From Bacillota bacterium (GTDB taxonomy: Bacteria; Bacillota; Clostridia; Oscillospirales; Ruminococcaceae), in the NCBI GenBank assembly GCA_023460035.1, contig JAEWRN010000021.1, positions 124,001 to 188,000 of the forward strand: 64,000 nucleotides of DNA, in the 5' to 3' direction. The translations under genes were made by a program, and so were the position numbers. This document shows positions 17,713 through 26,333 of this stretch, piece by piece. A model generated the notes under the pieces. The model made no database searches and was not told where the DNA came from. It saw only the letters and a list, made by a program, of their open reading frames with translations. How positions within the stretch are numbered: position 1 is the first letter of the stretch; the number at the start of each line of letters is the position of its first letter.

Positions 17713-18347
17713 GCGGCACTCGCCTCCTTTTGTGGGGCATGGGTGATGCGCTTTTTGACGGCGTCAATCAGCAGGCTGAGCACAATGGCCATCACTCCGG
17801 AGGGAGTGGCCCCCGCGACGATGAGCGCGTTATTGTTGGTGGCAATGCCAATGTAAATAAACTCGCCAAGGCCGCCAAGGCCGATCATTGAGGCCAGCAC
17901 CGCCCAGCTGACGGTGTAAACGGTCGACATGCGCAGCCCGCCGATGATGGAGGGCAGCGCCAGCGGCAGCTCGACTTCAAATAAGCTTTGCACCTTTGAC
18001 ATGCCGCACCCGCGCGCCGCCTCCAGCAGGCTTTTGTCCACTGAAAGCAGCCCGACATAGGTGTTTTTTAAGATGGGGAACACCGCGTAAATTGCAAGCG
18101 CAACGATGGCGGTGGCAGGCACCATGCCCAGCGACAAAAACAGCAGGCCGATAAAGACCACACCGGGGATGGTTTGAAACACCGAGATCAGCGGCAGCGC
18201 CACCTTGGCAATGTTGGGCACACGAGACAGCAGAATGCCCAGTGTCAGCGCGATGACAAAGCCGATGGAAACCGCGGCCAGCACATACAAAAAATGTACG
18301 CCAATTGCCACCAGCAGCTTTTGCCCGTATAAATCCCAAAAACTCAT
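17709..18347 (-). CDS. opuCB: Osmoprotectant ABC transporter permease (OpuCB-like)
   Basis: Inner-membrane permease of 212 residues with about six membrane segments. The coupling loop is VDKSLLEAARGCGMSKVQSLFEVELPLALP. It starts in a four-base overlap with the ATPase gene and ends in a four-base overlap with the other permease, so the three transmembrane/ATPase genes are tightly co-translated. Confidence 0.94.
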   Translation of the reverse strand: MSFWDLYGQKLLVAIGVHFLYVLAAVSIGFVIALTLGILLSRVPNIAKVALPLISVFQTIPGVVFIGLLFLSLGMVPATAIVALAIYAVFPILKNTYVGLLSVDKSLLEAARGCGMSKVQSLFEVELPLALPSIIGGLRMSTVYTVSWAVLASMIGLGGLGEFIYIGIATNNNALIVAGATPSGVMAIVLSLLIDAVKKRITHAPQKEASAA

Positions 18348-19465
18348 TGTGCATCACCCCACAGCGCATCGGCCATTGCCTTGGCCATGCTGGTTTTGGT
18401 CACAATGCCCGCGATGGTGTTGTCTTCGTTCAGCACCACCACATAGTCTTTGTCAGAGTTCAGCAGCTTGTCAAAGCTCTCCATCGCGTCCTCGGTTACA
18501 TAAGACACGGCGTTCTCTGCAATGGGCACCTCCCCAATGGGGCCGCTGGTTTTGCCCGATCGTTTGATGCTGTTGACGCTGACGACGCCCGCATAAGTGT
18601 CGTCGTCGTTTTTGATCAGCAGCGAGTCGATGTGGCGGCGCGCCATGATTTCGGTGCACTCTCGCACCCCGCGGCTTTTGTATACGCTGATGGGGTCCGG
18701 CCGCATAAAGTCGGCGGCGGTCAGCTGCACCGGGGCGCTGCCGGCGGCGCGCTTGCCCATAAAGCTGCGAATCAAGTCGCTGGCCGGGTTTTCCAGCATT
18801 TCTTCCGGCGTGGCCATTTGAATGATGTGGCCGCCCTCCATAAAAATAATCTTGTCCGCCAGCTTCAGCGCTTCGTCCATGTCGTGGGTGACAAACACAA
18901 AGGTTTTATGCAGCTTTTTGTGCAGGCGGATAATCTCCTCTTGCAGCGAGCTGCGGGTCATCGGGTCCAGTGCGCCAAACGGTTCGTCCATCAGCACAAT
19001 GGGGGGCGATGCCGCAAGGGCGCGCAGCACGCCGATGCGCTGTTGTTGCCCGCCCGAAAGCTCGGACGGGTATTTATAGCCGTACTCGTCGTACGACATG
19101 CCTACCATGTCCATCAGCTCTCGGGTAATTTTTAAAATTTCGCTTTTTTCGTATTTTAGCCGCTTGGGCACCACGCCGATGTTTTGCGCAACGGTCATGT
19201 TGGGAAACAGGCCGATCTGCTGAATCACGTAGCCGATGCTGCGGCGCAGCTTCACCGGGTCGGCCCCGGCAATGTCGCTGCCGTTGACATAAATGTGCCC
19301 GGTGTCCGGCTCGATCAGCCGGTTGATGGATTTGAGGGTCGTGGTTTTGCCGCAGCCCGACGGGCCGATCAAAACGGCGAACTCCCCCTCTTTGATCTCA
19401 AAGCTCAGGTCGTCTAAAATCACAGAATCCCCGTACTTCTTTGTCACATGCTCGAAACGAATCAT
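18344..19465 (-). CDS. opuCA: Osmoprotectant ABC transporter ATPase with CBS domains (OpuCA-like)
   Basis: ATP-binding subunit of 373 residues. Walker A is GPSGCGKTT (34-42), signature LSGGQQQR, Walker B VLMDEPFGALD. After about residue 250 come two CBS domains (DFMRPDPISVYKSRGVREC and the ENAVSYVTEDAMESFDKLLNSD block). In OpuA/OpuC ATPases CBS domains sense ionic strength or bind c-di-AMP. RBS AGGGAG precedes ATG 19465. First gene of the operon, behind a 320-nt structured leader. Confidence 0.96.
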   Translation of the reverse strand: MIRFEHVTKKYGDSVILDDLSFEIKEGEFAVLIGPSGCGKTTTLKSINRLIEPDTGHIYVNGSDIAGADPVKLRRSIGYVIQQIGLFPNMTVAQNIGVVPKRLKYEKSEILKITRELMDMVGMSYDEYGYKYPSELSGGQQQRIGVLRALAASPPIVLMDEPFGALDPMTRSSLQEEIIRLHKKLHKTFVFVTHDMDEALKLADKIIFMEGGHIIQMATPEEMLENPASDLIRSFMGKRAAGSAPVQLTAADFMRPDPISVYKSRGVRECTEIMARRHIDSLLIKNDDDTYAGVVSVNSIKRSGKTSGPIGEVPIAENAVSYVTEDAMESFDKLLNSDKDYVVVLNEDNTIAGIVTKTSMAKAMADALWGDAQ

Positions 19466-19786
19466 AAATCTCCCTTCTAGAAGAAAGTGACACTGCCTGT
19501 TTGGCCGCCTTGCTGTTTGCAGAATAAAAAAAGACCCTCGCCCAGCGTTTTACCGCAGGGGCAAGGGCCCCGGCAGCCACGGCTTGGGCAGGTGTCTTTT
19601 TTGTACCTGTGAAGTTTTTAAAGCAGATTGCCTTTGCATAATCAATGCAAAAAGCGCAGAACTTTTAAAAGAACAATCCGTCTCTCAATCACGTAAAAAA
19701 GGACCCATCCAAGCCAGACAAAAACTATTTTCCATGTCACTCGCCATTCACTTTACAGCAATGCCGGTAAAGCTCTTCTGGTTAAA
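19466..19786 (-). promoter_or_regulatory. Structured leader of the opuC operon with terminator-like hairpin (candidate riboswitch/attenuator)
   Basis: About 320 nt separate a consensus promoter from opuCA. On the minus strand I see, in order: stem CTTTAC/GTAAAG; stem GACA-AAAA/TTTT-TGTC; stem CGGATTG/CAATCTG (19674-19680 with 19624-19630) enclosing TTTGCAT/ATGCAAA; and a long terminator-like hairpin at 19526-19602 ending in seven U. An upstream segment (19695-19715) is complementary, with one mismatch, one bulge and two G-U pairs, to the 5' arm of that hairpin (19581-19602), as an antiterminator would be. It does not match ydaO, T-box or other classes I can recognise. Confidence 0.65.
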
Positions 19787-19815
19787 ATTATACAGAAAAC
19801 AATGTACTGTGTCAA
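19787..19815 (-). promoter_or_regulatory. Consensus sigma-A promoter of the opuC operon
   Basis: On the minus strand TTGACA (19810-19815) and TATAAT (19787-19792) are separated by exactly 17 bases. Confidence 0.92.
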
Positions 19816-20297
19816 GTTGGCACTTTTTGTTTTGCTTATCATAAAGCCAAAAACGTGGGCGCGCAGCCGCACTTTTTACCGCTGCAAAGCGGGTTTTTAA
19901 CACCCGGCACCGGGTGGGGTGGCACAGAGCAACGTGCGGCGGCGGGGGGATACCCCGGCGGTGTTAAAGGGCGAAATAAATTAAAAAACAAAAGAACAAA
20001 GTGTATTCACAAAACATGAAAAACAACGAAAGCGGCAGCCTGTTTTGTGAGATGCCACAAAACAATACGTATTTTACCGGAATGCGTTGTATACAAAATG
20101 TAAAAGCACGAAACACAATGCCGCGGGGTTTTTAATCTGCAGGTTTGACTTTTACCAGAAAAACCCTTGCAGTGCGACCCGACTTAGTGCAAAATAAAAA
20201 CATTGACTGCGCGGCCCGCCGGCTGGCAAATAGGGCGCGCGCAGCCAGTAAAAAGCCCCGCCGCACGGCGGGGGGCAAAGCAGGTGCAACTACCGGT
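19816..20297. other. Intergenic region upstream of the TauE/SafE gene
   Basis: No gene was found. It contains a perfect 9-bp inverted repeat TGTTTTGTG/CACAAAACA with a 6-base centre (20041-20064), the palindrome TTGTATACAA (20087-20096), and a GC-rich hairpin CCCCGCC/GGCGGGG at about 20255-20271. The promoter for the exporter gene is not clear. Confidence 0.6.
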
Positions 20298-21059
20298 ATG
20301 ACAATAACCCCAGTACAGTTTTTGATTGTGTGCCCCATGGTGTTTCTTGCGGGCTTTGTAGATGCCGTCGCCGGGGGCGGCGGGCTGATCTCGCTGCCCT
20401 CTTACCTGATCGCCGGGGTGCCGGTGCATATGGCCATCGCCACCAACAAGCTCAGCTCTGGCATGGGCACGTCGCTTGCGACCTGGTGCTATGCCAAAAG
20501 CGGGTATATCCCGTGGAAACAGGCGCTGTTCAGCGTGGGGTTTGCGCTGGTGGGCAGCAACCTTGGCGCCCACCTTGCCATGCTGCTGAGCGACGAGGTG
20601 TTCACCATTGTGATGCTGATCATCCTGCCGCTGACCGCGCTGTATGTGCTGCACGGCCACACGCTGGAACAGCAGCGCACCCCCTATTCACAGAAAAAGA
20701 CGATTTTGCTGAGCATGGGGATTGCACTGGTGGTGGGGGTGTACGACGGGTTTTACGGGCCGGGCACCGGTACATTTTTGCTGCTGCTGCTTACGGCGGT
20801 CGTGCACATGAACCTGCGCGAAGCAAACGGGGTGACCAAAGCCATCAACCTGACCACCAATATTTCGGCACTGGCGGTGTTTTTTTACAACGGCAAGGTG
20901 CTGCTGCCGCTGGGGCTTGCGGCGGGCGGGTTTAATATTTTGGGCAACTACCTTGGCACCCGCTTTTTTACCCGCGGCGGTGCAAAGGCGGTAAAACCGG
21001 TTATTATAGTGGTACTGGCTGTATTTTTTATTAAAATCATCGCGGAAATGTTCTTTTAA
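20298..21059 (+). CDS. TauE/SafE-family sulfite/anion exporter
   Basis: Membrane protein of 253 residues, seven to eight hydrophobic segments. The family repeat is seen as GFVDAVAGGGGLISLPSYL near the N-terminus and VGVYDGFYGPGTGTFLLLLLT at about residue 145, each followed by a conserved T/N-rich stretch (ATNKLSSGMGT, VTKAINLTTNI). Members export sulfite, sulfoacetate or related anions; substrate here unknown. ATG 20298 is chosen because the in-frame extension to 20145 is basic and not family-like. No strong RBS is visible. Confidence 0.9.
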   Translation: MTITPVQFLIVCPMVFLAGFVDAVAGGGGLISLPSYLIAGVPVHMAIATNKLSSGMGTSLATWCYAKSGYIPWKQALFSVGFALVGSNLGAHLAMLLSDEVFTIVMLIILPLTALYVLHGHTLEQQRTPYSQKKTILLSMGIALVVGVYDGFYGPGTGTFLLLLLTAVVHMNLREANGVTKAINLTTNISALAVFFYNGKVLLPLGLAAGGFNILGNYLGTRFFTRGGAKAVKPVIIVVLAVFFIKIIAEMFF

Positions 21060-21097
21060 TAAAGTAAAATGGGGCGTTACCCGCCCTATCCACAAAC

Positions 21098-21133
21098 AAA
21101 GCCGGGCACTGATGCAGTGCCCGGCTTTGTTTT
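21098..21133. terminator. Bidirectional terminator
   Basis: A perfect 14-bp stem (21098-21111 with 21115-21128) lies between the convergent exporter and CPBP genes, with T-rich sequence on the right. Confidence 0.9.
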
Positions 21134-21190
21134 GTGCAAAGGCCGTGCGTGTGGCCCGTTGGGTTTGGCTGTTTTATAAAGCACGCCGCA

Positions 21191-21823
21191 TCAGCGGCCA
21201 AACACGTTCATGGCCCCGTGCAGCAGCATGCAGGAGTAGCAGTCCTTGCGCCACAGCCGCATGGTGCCCAGCACCAGGCCAAACGCAAGGCCGACCAACA
21301 CTTTCCACAGCAGAATATGCGTAAGGCCCGTTTGTACCCGAAAGGCGATATTGTCGGCATAGCCCAAATGCCACAGGCCGAACAGCAGGGTGGAAATTAA
21401 ATAGCAGGCCCACTTGCCGGTAAAAGCCTGGTTGAGGGTGTGCCACACCAGCCCGCGGAACAGCAGCTCTTCAAAAATGGGGGTCGCAATGCAGCCATAG
21501 GCCAGCTGAATCACCCCCGCCGGTTGAATACCTCCGGCCAGCACCGGGCCGGACACGAGCAGCAATGCAAACAGCACGGTAAAGCCAAGCTCAAATGCGC
21601 CCGCACGCGGCGGTAAAATGCGAAATGGCACCCGCGTGTGGGCAAGTGCCACCAGCACCCCGCTTAGCGCAAAAAACAGCAGCATGCTGGCAAGGTCACT
21701 TGCGATGTTGGTGCGCGGCACCCATAAAAACAAAAGCTGCAAGGTGCCGGCGCGCAGCAGATGTAAGGCGGCAAGCAGCAGTACCAGGTACAGCACGGTG
21801 GCAAGGCGGTGGGGTTTTGCCAT
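21191..21823 (-). CDS. CPBP-family intramembrane metalloprotease
   Basis: Membrane protein of 210 residues with six or more hydrophobic segments, CAAX/bacteriocin-processing (Abi) family. The catalytic motifs are present: EELLFRG (Glu118/Glu119, Arg123), FGLWH (His152) and LLHGAMN (His202, Asn206). Start ATG 21823 has AAGGAG seven bases upstream; an in-frame ATG at 21829 is too close to it. The gene stands alone. Roles in this family range from peptide processing to self-immunity; no bacteriocin gene is adjacent, so the substrate is unknown. Confidence 0.9.
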   Translation of the reverse strand: MAKPHRLATVLYLVLLLAALHLLRAGTLQLLFLWVPRTNIASDLASMLLFFALSGVLVALAHTRVPFRILPPRAGAFELGFTVLFALLLVSGPVLAGGIQPAGVIQLAYGCIATPIFEELLFRGLVWHTLNQAFTGKWACYLISTLLFGLWHLGYADNIAFRVQTGLTHILLWKVLVGLAFGLVLGTMRLWRKDCYSCMLLHGAMNVFGR

Positions 21824-21922
21824 GGTCATTCTCCTTTTTGGGCGGCGGCACGGGGAGGCCACCGCAGTTAAAAAAGAAACGGCCCGCCGCGCAAAACCTT
21901 ACACCGGGCGAGTAAAAAATAG

Positions 21923-21953
21923 AAAGCGCAAGGGGCCGGGCCCCTTGCGCTTT
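21923..21953 (-). terminator. Terminator of the second RpiR gene
   Basis: A near-continuous 15-bp stem (21923-21937 with 21939-21953) with an A-run on the plus-strand left side (21913-21918), giving T on the minus strand. Confidence 0.8.
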
Positions 21954-21977
21954 ATTGGTATGGCCCCAAAACGGGGC

Positions 21978-22811
21978 TTAATATTTGTATTCTGCCAAAA
22001 TCATTTCGGGGATATCCGCCCCGCGTTTTTGAATGGTTTCCCAGTTGGTCAGCAGCTCCAGCAGGGCGTCGATTACCGCCATTTCGCGCAGATGCGCATA
22101 GCTTTTGTAACAGTCAAACGACTCTTCGCACCCGGTGGAAAGCAGTGCGTGGTCTGACATCTGATACACCGGCGACTGGTCGGACGCCGTGATGGCAATG
22201 ATTTTCATGTTCTTTTTTTTGGCAAGCTTTAACCCCTGAATGACCTGGTTTGAGCTGCCGGAATGGGAGATGGCGATGACAATGTCCTGCCGGGTGGCAA
22301 GGTTGATGTGGTTTAAAAAGTATTCGGGGCCCACGTCGTAAACGCAGCGGATGCCAAGGCGGCCCAGCCGAAAGCCCATATAAAGTACCAGCGGCATGGT
22401 GTTGCCCACACCAATAATATAAACAACACCGGCCTTTTGAATCAGCTCAATGCTGGCGTGCAGTGATTTTTCGTCCAGACATTCGCCGATATCCAGTATG
22501 CGCTGCGCGTAATCTTTAAAAATTTGTTGAATGGCGTTGGGCTGGTCCTGCACGGCTTCTTCTTCAGCAGGGCTGCGCCCCACGTCTTTTGCGAGCGACA
22601 GGCGAAACTGGTAATACCCTTTATAGCCAAGGTGGTGACACATGCGAATCACGGTAGCATCGCTGACCCCGCTTTTGCGGGCCAGCTGCGCCACATTGAT
22701 GTCCACGGCCTCTGTGGGGTGGTTTAGCACATAAGAAGCAACCTTGCGTTCAGCGGTGTAAATTTTGCTGTAATTTTCCCGTATCACTTCTAAAACAGAC
22801 TTTTCACTCAT
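21978..22811 (-). CDS. RpiR/MurR-family regulator of the sugar cluster
   Basis: Regulator of 277 residues: N-terminal HTH (YTAERKVASYVLNHP, SGVSDATVIRMCHHLGYKGYYQF, about residues 15-70) and a C-terminal SIS phosphosugar domain (VVYIIGVGNTMPLVLYMGFRLGRLG, AISHSGSSNQVIQGLKLAKK). ATG 22811 has AAGGAAG seven bases upstream. It diverges from the long kinase/ABC operon across 629 bp containing operator-like dyads and is the natural candidate regulator of that cluster. Confidence 0.92.
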   Translation of the reverse strand: MSEKSVLEVIRENYSKIYTAERKVASYVLNHPTEAVDINVAQLARKSGVSDATVIRMCHHLGYKGYYQFRLSLAKDVGRSPAEEEAVQDQPNAIQQIFKDYAQRILDIGECLDEKSLHASIELIQKAGVVYIIGVGNTMPLVLYMGFRLGRLGIRCVYDVGPEYFLNHINLATRQDIVIAISHSGSSNQVIQGLKLAKKKNMKIIAITASDQSPVYQMSDHALLSTGCEESFDCYKSYAHLREMAVIDALLELLTNWETIQKRGADIPEMILAEYKY

Positions 22812-23440
22812 TCGGCCACTTCCTTTCCGGTTCGCACAAAACAGCGCGGCTTTGCCGCGGGGCATGGCGGCAAGGGCACAAAACACCCACAAAAGCACTG
22901 CCTGCTGCCGGCGCTATGATGTAAGAACTATAAAGAGTATAAGAAAAAACATTTCGAAAATCAAGTGCAAAACATGTTTTCGTGAAATCGAATTTCATCA
23001 AAAATTGTCGCAGAAGCTGAAAATACGGCACAGATATGCGCTAAAAAGACACCGTGGCAAGAAAGCTGTAACAGATGAAAACAGTAGAAAATAAGAGTAT
23101 ACGCCCAAAAATAGCAGGGAGCAAAAAAGAATGCCGCAAAAAACCGCGAAAAAGAACAGGTTGGGCAGGGCCCAATAAATGGGGATGCGGATGGCTTTAA
23201 AATGTGAAATAATTTTTTATTACACAATAATTACAAGTACTAAAGCATTATAACCTATTTTGTCGAATCATAATGATTACTTTTGTATACTAGGTATAAA
23301 TATTTCAAAAAAATAAGTGTATTTTGTACATTGAAAAGCAAAAACAAGAAAGCGTATAATATGGCTAGTCAAAACATGAAATAAAATTACATGTCACGAA
23401 GGACCATAACAGATTACTTCTCGCGAAAGGGCGGCACGAA
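22812..23440. promoter_or_regulatory. Divergent control region of the sugar cluster
   Basis: A promoter TTGAAA (23331-23336), 18-base spacer, TATAAT (23355-23360) serves the plus-strand operon. Dyads include TGAAATCGAATTTCA (22983-22997, perfect 6-bp arms), AAAACATGTTTT (22969-22980), TGTGAAATAA/TTATTACACA (23203-23226) and CATGAAATAAAATTACATG (23375-23393), the last just downstream of the expected transcription start. No small gene was found. Confidence 0.75.
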
Positions 23441-24763
23441 ATGGACGGCAGTAACCGGTACGAAGAATTTTTGGCAGTCAGTGCAAAAAAGACCCCGCAG
23501 TTCGATGTGAGCGAACCGCACATTGCCGTGGGCTACACCAGCGACCTTGACGTGCTGCTGAACTGGGACCAAGCGGTGTTTGACAAGTTGATTGCAGAGC
23601 ACCTGCACACCGTGCCCTCGTTTGAAGAGGGGGAGCGCATTGAAACACTGGAGGATTTCGCCCGCATCATGGCCCATTTTGTACAGCATGGCATGGGCGG
23701 CGAAATTGAGATATCCTCGCCGAAAATCTGCGACTGGCTGGTCAAAAACTTTCAGTCGGTCAAAGCGCTGGGCGGTACCGGCGCACAGTGCAGTGCGGCG
23801 CTGGGCACCATTGGTTACCCGGTGGCGGCGCACATCAGCGACAAATGCACCGAGGTGTGCGAGTTTTTGGATTACCCGTCGGTGAAAACCGTAAAAGGCC
23901 GCGGCCTTTGCCCGGTGATGGTGGTGGCAACCGAGCACATGCCGGTTTACCACTTTATCTGCCAGTACGACAAGGGGGCCCGCGTTACGGTGGGCGGCAA
24001 AACGTTTGAGGCGCCGGTGTCCAACCGGTTGATTTTAGATTTTGACATCATCCACAAACGCTTTTTGCCTGACCGCGCCTACTTTGCCTACCTTGAAAAA
24101 CACGCGACAGAGTTTCGGGTGCTGTCCATCTCCGGCTTCAATGCCATTGTCAGCCCCGATGTCGCCAAAAGTGACCTTGCGCCGCTGGTAGCGCATTTTA
24201 AAGCGCTCAAACAGAAAAACCCGTCGCTGGTCATCTACCTTGAAAGTGCACATTACCTGTCGTGCAGCGTGCGGGACACCGTGTTTGAGCTGCTGGGCCC
24301 GTATGTGGACATTTTGGGCATGAACGAAGAAGAGGTGCAGGCCTGTGCCGAGCTGCAGGGCGTGCCGATTGACAAAAACAACTTTGACAGCATGATTCAC
24401 GGCCTGTCGCTGGTGCTGCAGCAATACCCGGTGGGCGGCATTATTTTGCACACCAAAGACTACGCGGCCTATTTTGGCAAACCGCTGAAAGTGGATATTG
24501 AGCTGGGCCTGACAGCCGGCAACCTGCTGAGCGGCACCCGGGCACGCACCGGCCATTACGGCAATTTGCAAGAGTGCAGGGAGCTGCTGCAATACGGGTT
24601 TTCTGAGACGGGCGCGCAGTTCAGCGCCGAGGCTGCCGCGTGGCAGCCCCAGCACCCCGAGCGCCAGCTTGTGCTGGTGCCCAGCAGATATTTAGAGCGG
24701 CCGCGGTGCACGATTGGCCTTGGCGATACCTTTGTGGCAGGGGTGCTGACCTGTTTTGCATAA
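23441..24763 (+). CDS. ADP-dependent sugar kinase (ADP-phosphofructokinase/glucokinase family)
   Basis: Protein of 440 residues with the ribokinase-like fold of ADP-dependent phosphofructokinase/glucokinase. Motifs: GGTGAQCSAALG (111-122), the YLESAH element (266-271), GMNEEEV (293-299) and the C-terminal GLGDTFVAG (426-434) with catalytic Asp429. This family uses ADP as phosphoryl donor and is best known from archaea. It opens an operon of sugar uptake and metabolism genes, so a sugar or sugar phosphate from the same pathway is the likely acceptor. Start ATG 23441 follows a weak AAAGGG. The exact substrate and nucleotide use are inferences from the family. Confidence 0.82.
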   Translation: MDGSNRYEEFLAVSAKKTPQFDVSEPHIAVGYTSDLDVLLNWDQAVFDKLIAEHLHTVPSFEEGERIETLEDFARIMAHFVQHGMGGEIEISSPKICDWLVKNFQSVKALGGTGAQCSAALGTIGYPVAAHISDKCTEVCEFLDYPSVKTVKGRGLCPVMVVATEHMPVYHFICQYDKGARVTVGGKTFEAPVSNRLILDFDIIHKRFLPDRAYFAYLEKHATEFRVLSISGFNAIVSPDVAKSDLAPLVAHFKALKQKNPSLVIYLESAHYLSCSVRDTVFELLGPYVDILGMNEEEVQACAELQGVPIDKNNFDSMIHGLSLVLQQYPVGGIILHTKDYAAYFGKPLKVDIELGLTAGNLLSGTRARTGHYGNLQECRELLQYGFSETGAQFSAEAAAWQPQHPERQLVLVPSRYLERPRCTIGLGDTFVAGVLTCFA

Positions 24764-24805
24764 CCCCCGCCCCAGGGCAACAATAGAAAAGGTGGAGCGC
24801 ATAAC

Positions 24806-26317
24806 ATGGCATATTATATGGGCATTGACGTGGGAACCTCCAGCCTGAAAACCATTTTGACAGACGAAGCGGGGCAAATGGTGGCGGGCTGTGGCCAAAA
24901 CTACCAGTTCGCTTCGCCCCGCAGCGGCTGGGCCGAGCAAGCCCCCGAAGAGTGGTGGGCCGCCGCGGTGGCGACGATACGGCAGGTGCTGGCCCAAACC
25001 GGCATCGACAGCGCCGAAATTGCGGGGGTCGGCTTTTCCGGCCAGATGCACGGGCTGGTGCTGCTGGATGAAGCGGGCAACCCCGTGCGGCCGTCGATTT
25101 TGCACTGCGATGCGCGCACCGATGCGCAGCTTTTGCAGATTACCGGCACCCTTGGCGCGCAGGGCGTGCGCGACGAGATGATGAACCCCGTGTTTACCGG
25201 CTTTTTGCTGCCCAGCCTGTTGTGGGTGCGCGAAAACGAGCCGCAGAATTACGCTAAAATTGCAAAGGTCTGCCTGCCCAAAGACTATATCAAGTTTCGC
25301 CTTTGCGGCGAAGTGAGCAGCGATTATTCCGACGCCGGGGCGACGTTGGCCTACGATTTAAAGCATGCGTGCTGGAACACGCGGGTGCTGGCGGCGTTCG
25401 GCCTGCCAGAGGCGTGGTTCCCCCCTTGTTACGACAGCTGTGACGTGGTGGGCAACATCTGCGCGGCGGCGGCAAAGCAAACCGGCCTTTGCACCAAAAC
25501 CAAAGTGGTGGCGGGCGGCGGCGACCAGGCCATGCAGCGGCTTGGCAGTGGCGCGGTAAGCACCACCGAAGCGACGGTGAACATCGGCACCAGCGGGCAG
25601 GTGTGTTTTCAAAGCACAAAGCCGCTGCTTAACCCGGCGCTGAACACCAACATGTTTTACGGCTACGACAAACAGACCTGGCTGGTATATGGCGCCATTA
25701 TGAACGCCGGGCTGTGCCTGAAATGGTGGCGCAGCGTATTGCAGGGCCAAAGCTACGGCGCGCTGGACGAAAGCGTGGCCGCGGTGCCGCCGGGCAGCGG
25801 GGGGCTGCTTTTCCTGCCCTACCTCAACGGCGAGCGCACCCCGCATTTAAACCCGAATATCAGCGGCGCCTTTTTGGGGCTGAACCTTGGCAGCGACTGT
25901 GCCCGCATGAGCCGCGCGGTGATGGAGGGCGTGACCTACGCGCTGTACCAGTGCCTGGAGCTTTGCGAGGGCATGGGCCTGCACAGCGACGTACTGATTG
26001 CCAGCGGCGGCGGGGCACGCAGCAGCGTGTGGCGGCAGATACAGGCGGACGTGTTTGGCCTGCCGCTGAAAATGGCCCGGCTGGAAGAGCAGGCCTGCCT
26101 TGGGGCTTGCATCTGTGCCGCGGTGGGCTGCGGCGCATACAAAAACGCGGTGCAGGCGTGCGCCGGTATGGTGCGGTATTATGACTGGCTGGTAGAGCCA
26201 AACGAAGCAAACCACCGGCGGTACGGCCAGTATTACCAGCTGTTTAAAGAAACCTATTCTTCGTGTGCCACTGTGCTGGAACAGGTGACGAAGATGGGGC
26301 GCGAAGAGATGGAATGA
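24806..26317 (+). CDS. xylB: FGGY-family kinase, xylulokinase type
   Basis: Sugar kinase of 503 residues. The N-terminal phosphate-binding GIDVGTSSLKT (6-16), the substrate motif GFSGQMHGLVLLD and the catalytic Asp in GGGDQAMQRLGSGA match xylulokinases. The second domain shows YLNGERTPHLNPNISGAFLGL. It probably phosphorylates a ketopentose such as D-xylulose, which the D-lyxose isomerase encoded downstream would make. It follows the ADP-dependent kinase by 42 bases and precedes the transporter ATPase by 16. Other FGGY substrates (ketohexoses, branched pentuloses) cannot be excluded. Confidence 0.88.
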   Translation: MAYYMGIDVGTSSLKTILTDEAGQMVAGCGQNYQFASPRSGWAEQAPEEWWAAAVATIRQVLAQTGIDSAEIAGVGFSGQMHGLVLLDEAGNPVRPSILHCDARTDAQLLQITGTLGAQGVRDEMMNPVFTGFLLPSLLWVRENEPQNYAKIAKVCLPKDYIKFRLCGEVSSDYSDAGATLAYDLKHACWNTRVLAAFGLPEAWFPPCYDSCDVVGNICAAAAKQTGLCTKTKVVAGGGDQAMQRLGSGAVSTTEATVNIGTSGQVCFQSTKPLLNPALNTNMFYGYDKQTWLVYGAIMNAGLCLKWWRSVLQGQSYGALDESVAAVPPGSGGLLFLPYLNGERTPHLNPNISGAFLGLNLGSDCARMSRAVMEGVTYALYQCLELCEGMGLHSDVLIASGGGARSSVWRQIQADVFGLPLKMARLEEQACLGACICAAVGCGAYKNAVQACAGMVRYYDWLVEPNEANHRRYGQYYQLFKETYSSCATVLEQVTKMGREEME

Positions 26318-26333
26318 TGTCAGGAGGGACGTT

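Noticed and set aside
18305..19135. Long plus-strand open frame across the opuCA gene
   Set aside because: Antisense shadow of a gene with full ABC and CBS motifs; no RBS or recognisable protein pattern.
19466..19786. opuC leader as a ydaO (c-di-AMP) riboswitch
   Set aside because: The GGGGTGAAT/GGGACCCA-type conserved blocks I would expect are absent. A computed Rfam search could overturn this.
20251..20273. GC-rich hairpin as the terminator of a plus-strand gene
   Set aside because: The T-run is on the minus-strand side and no minus-strand gene ends there, so it is left as an unexplained hairpin.
20145..20297. N-terminal extension of the TauE/SafE protein
   Set aside because: The extension is basic, contains a GC-rich hairpin in its DNA and does not resemble the family; ATG 20298 begins the first membrane segment.
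21191..21823. CPBP protease as part of a bacteriocin system
   Set aside because: No precursor peptide, exporter or regulator of a bacteriocin locus lies next to it.
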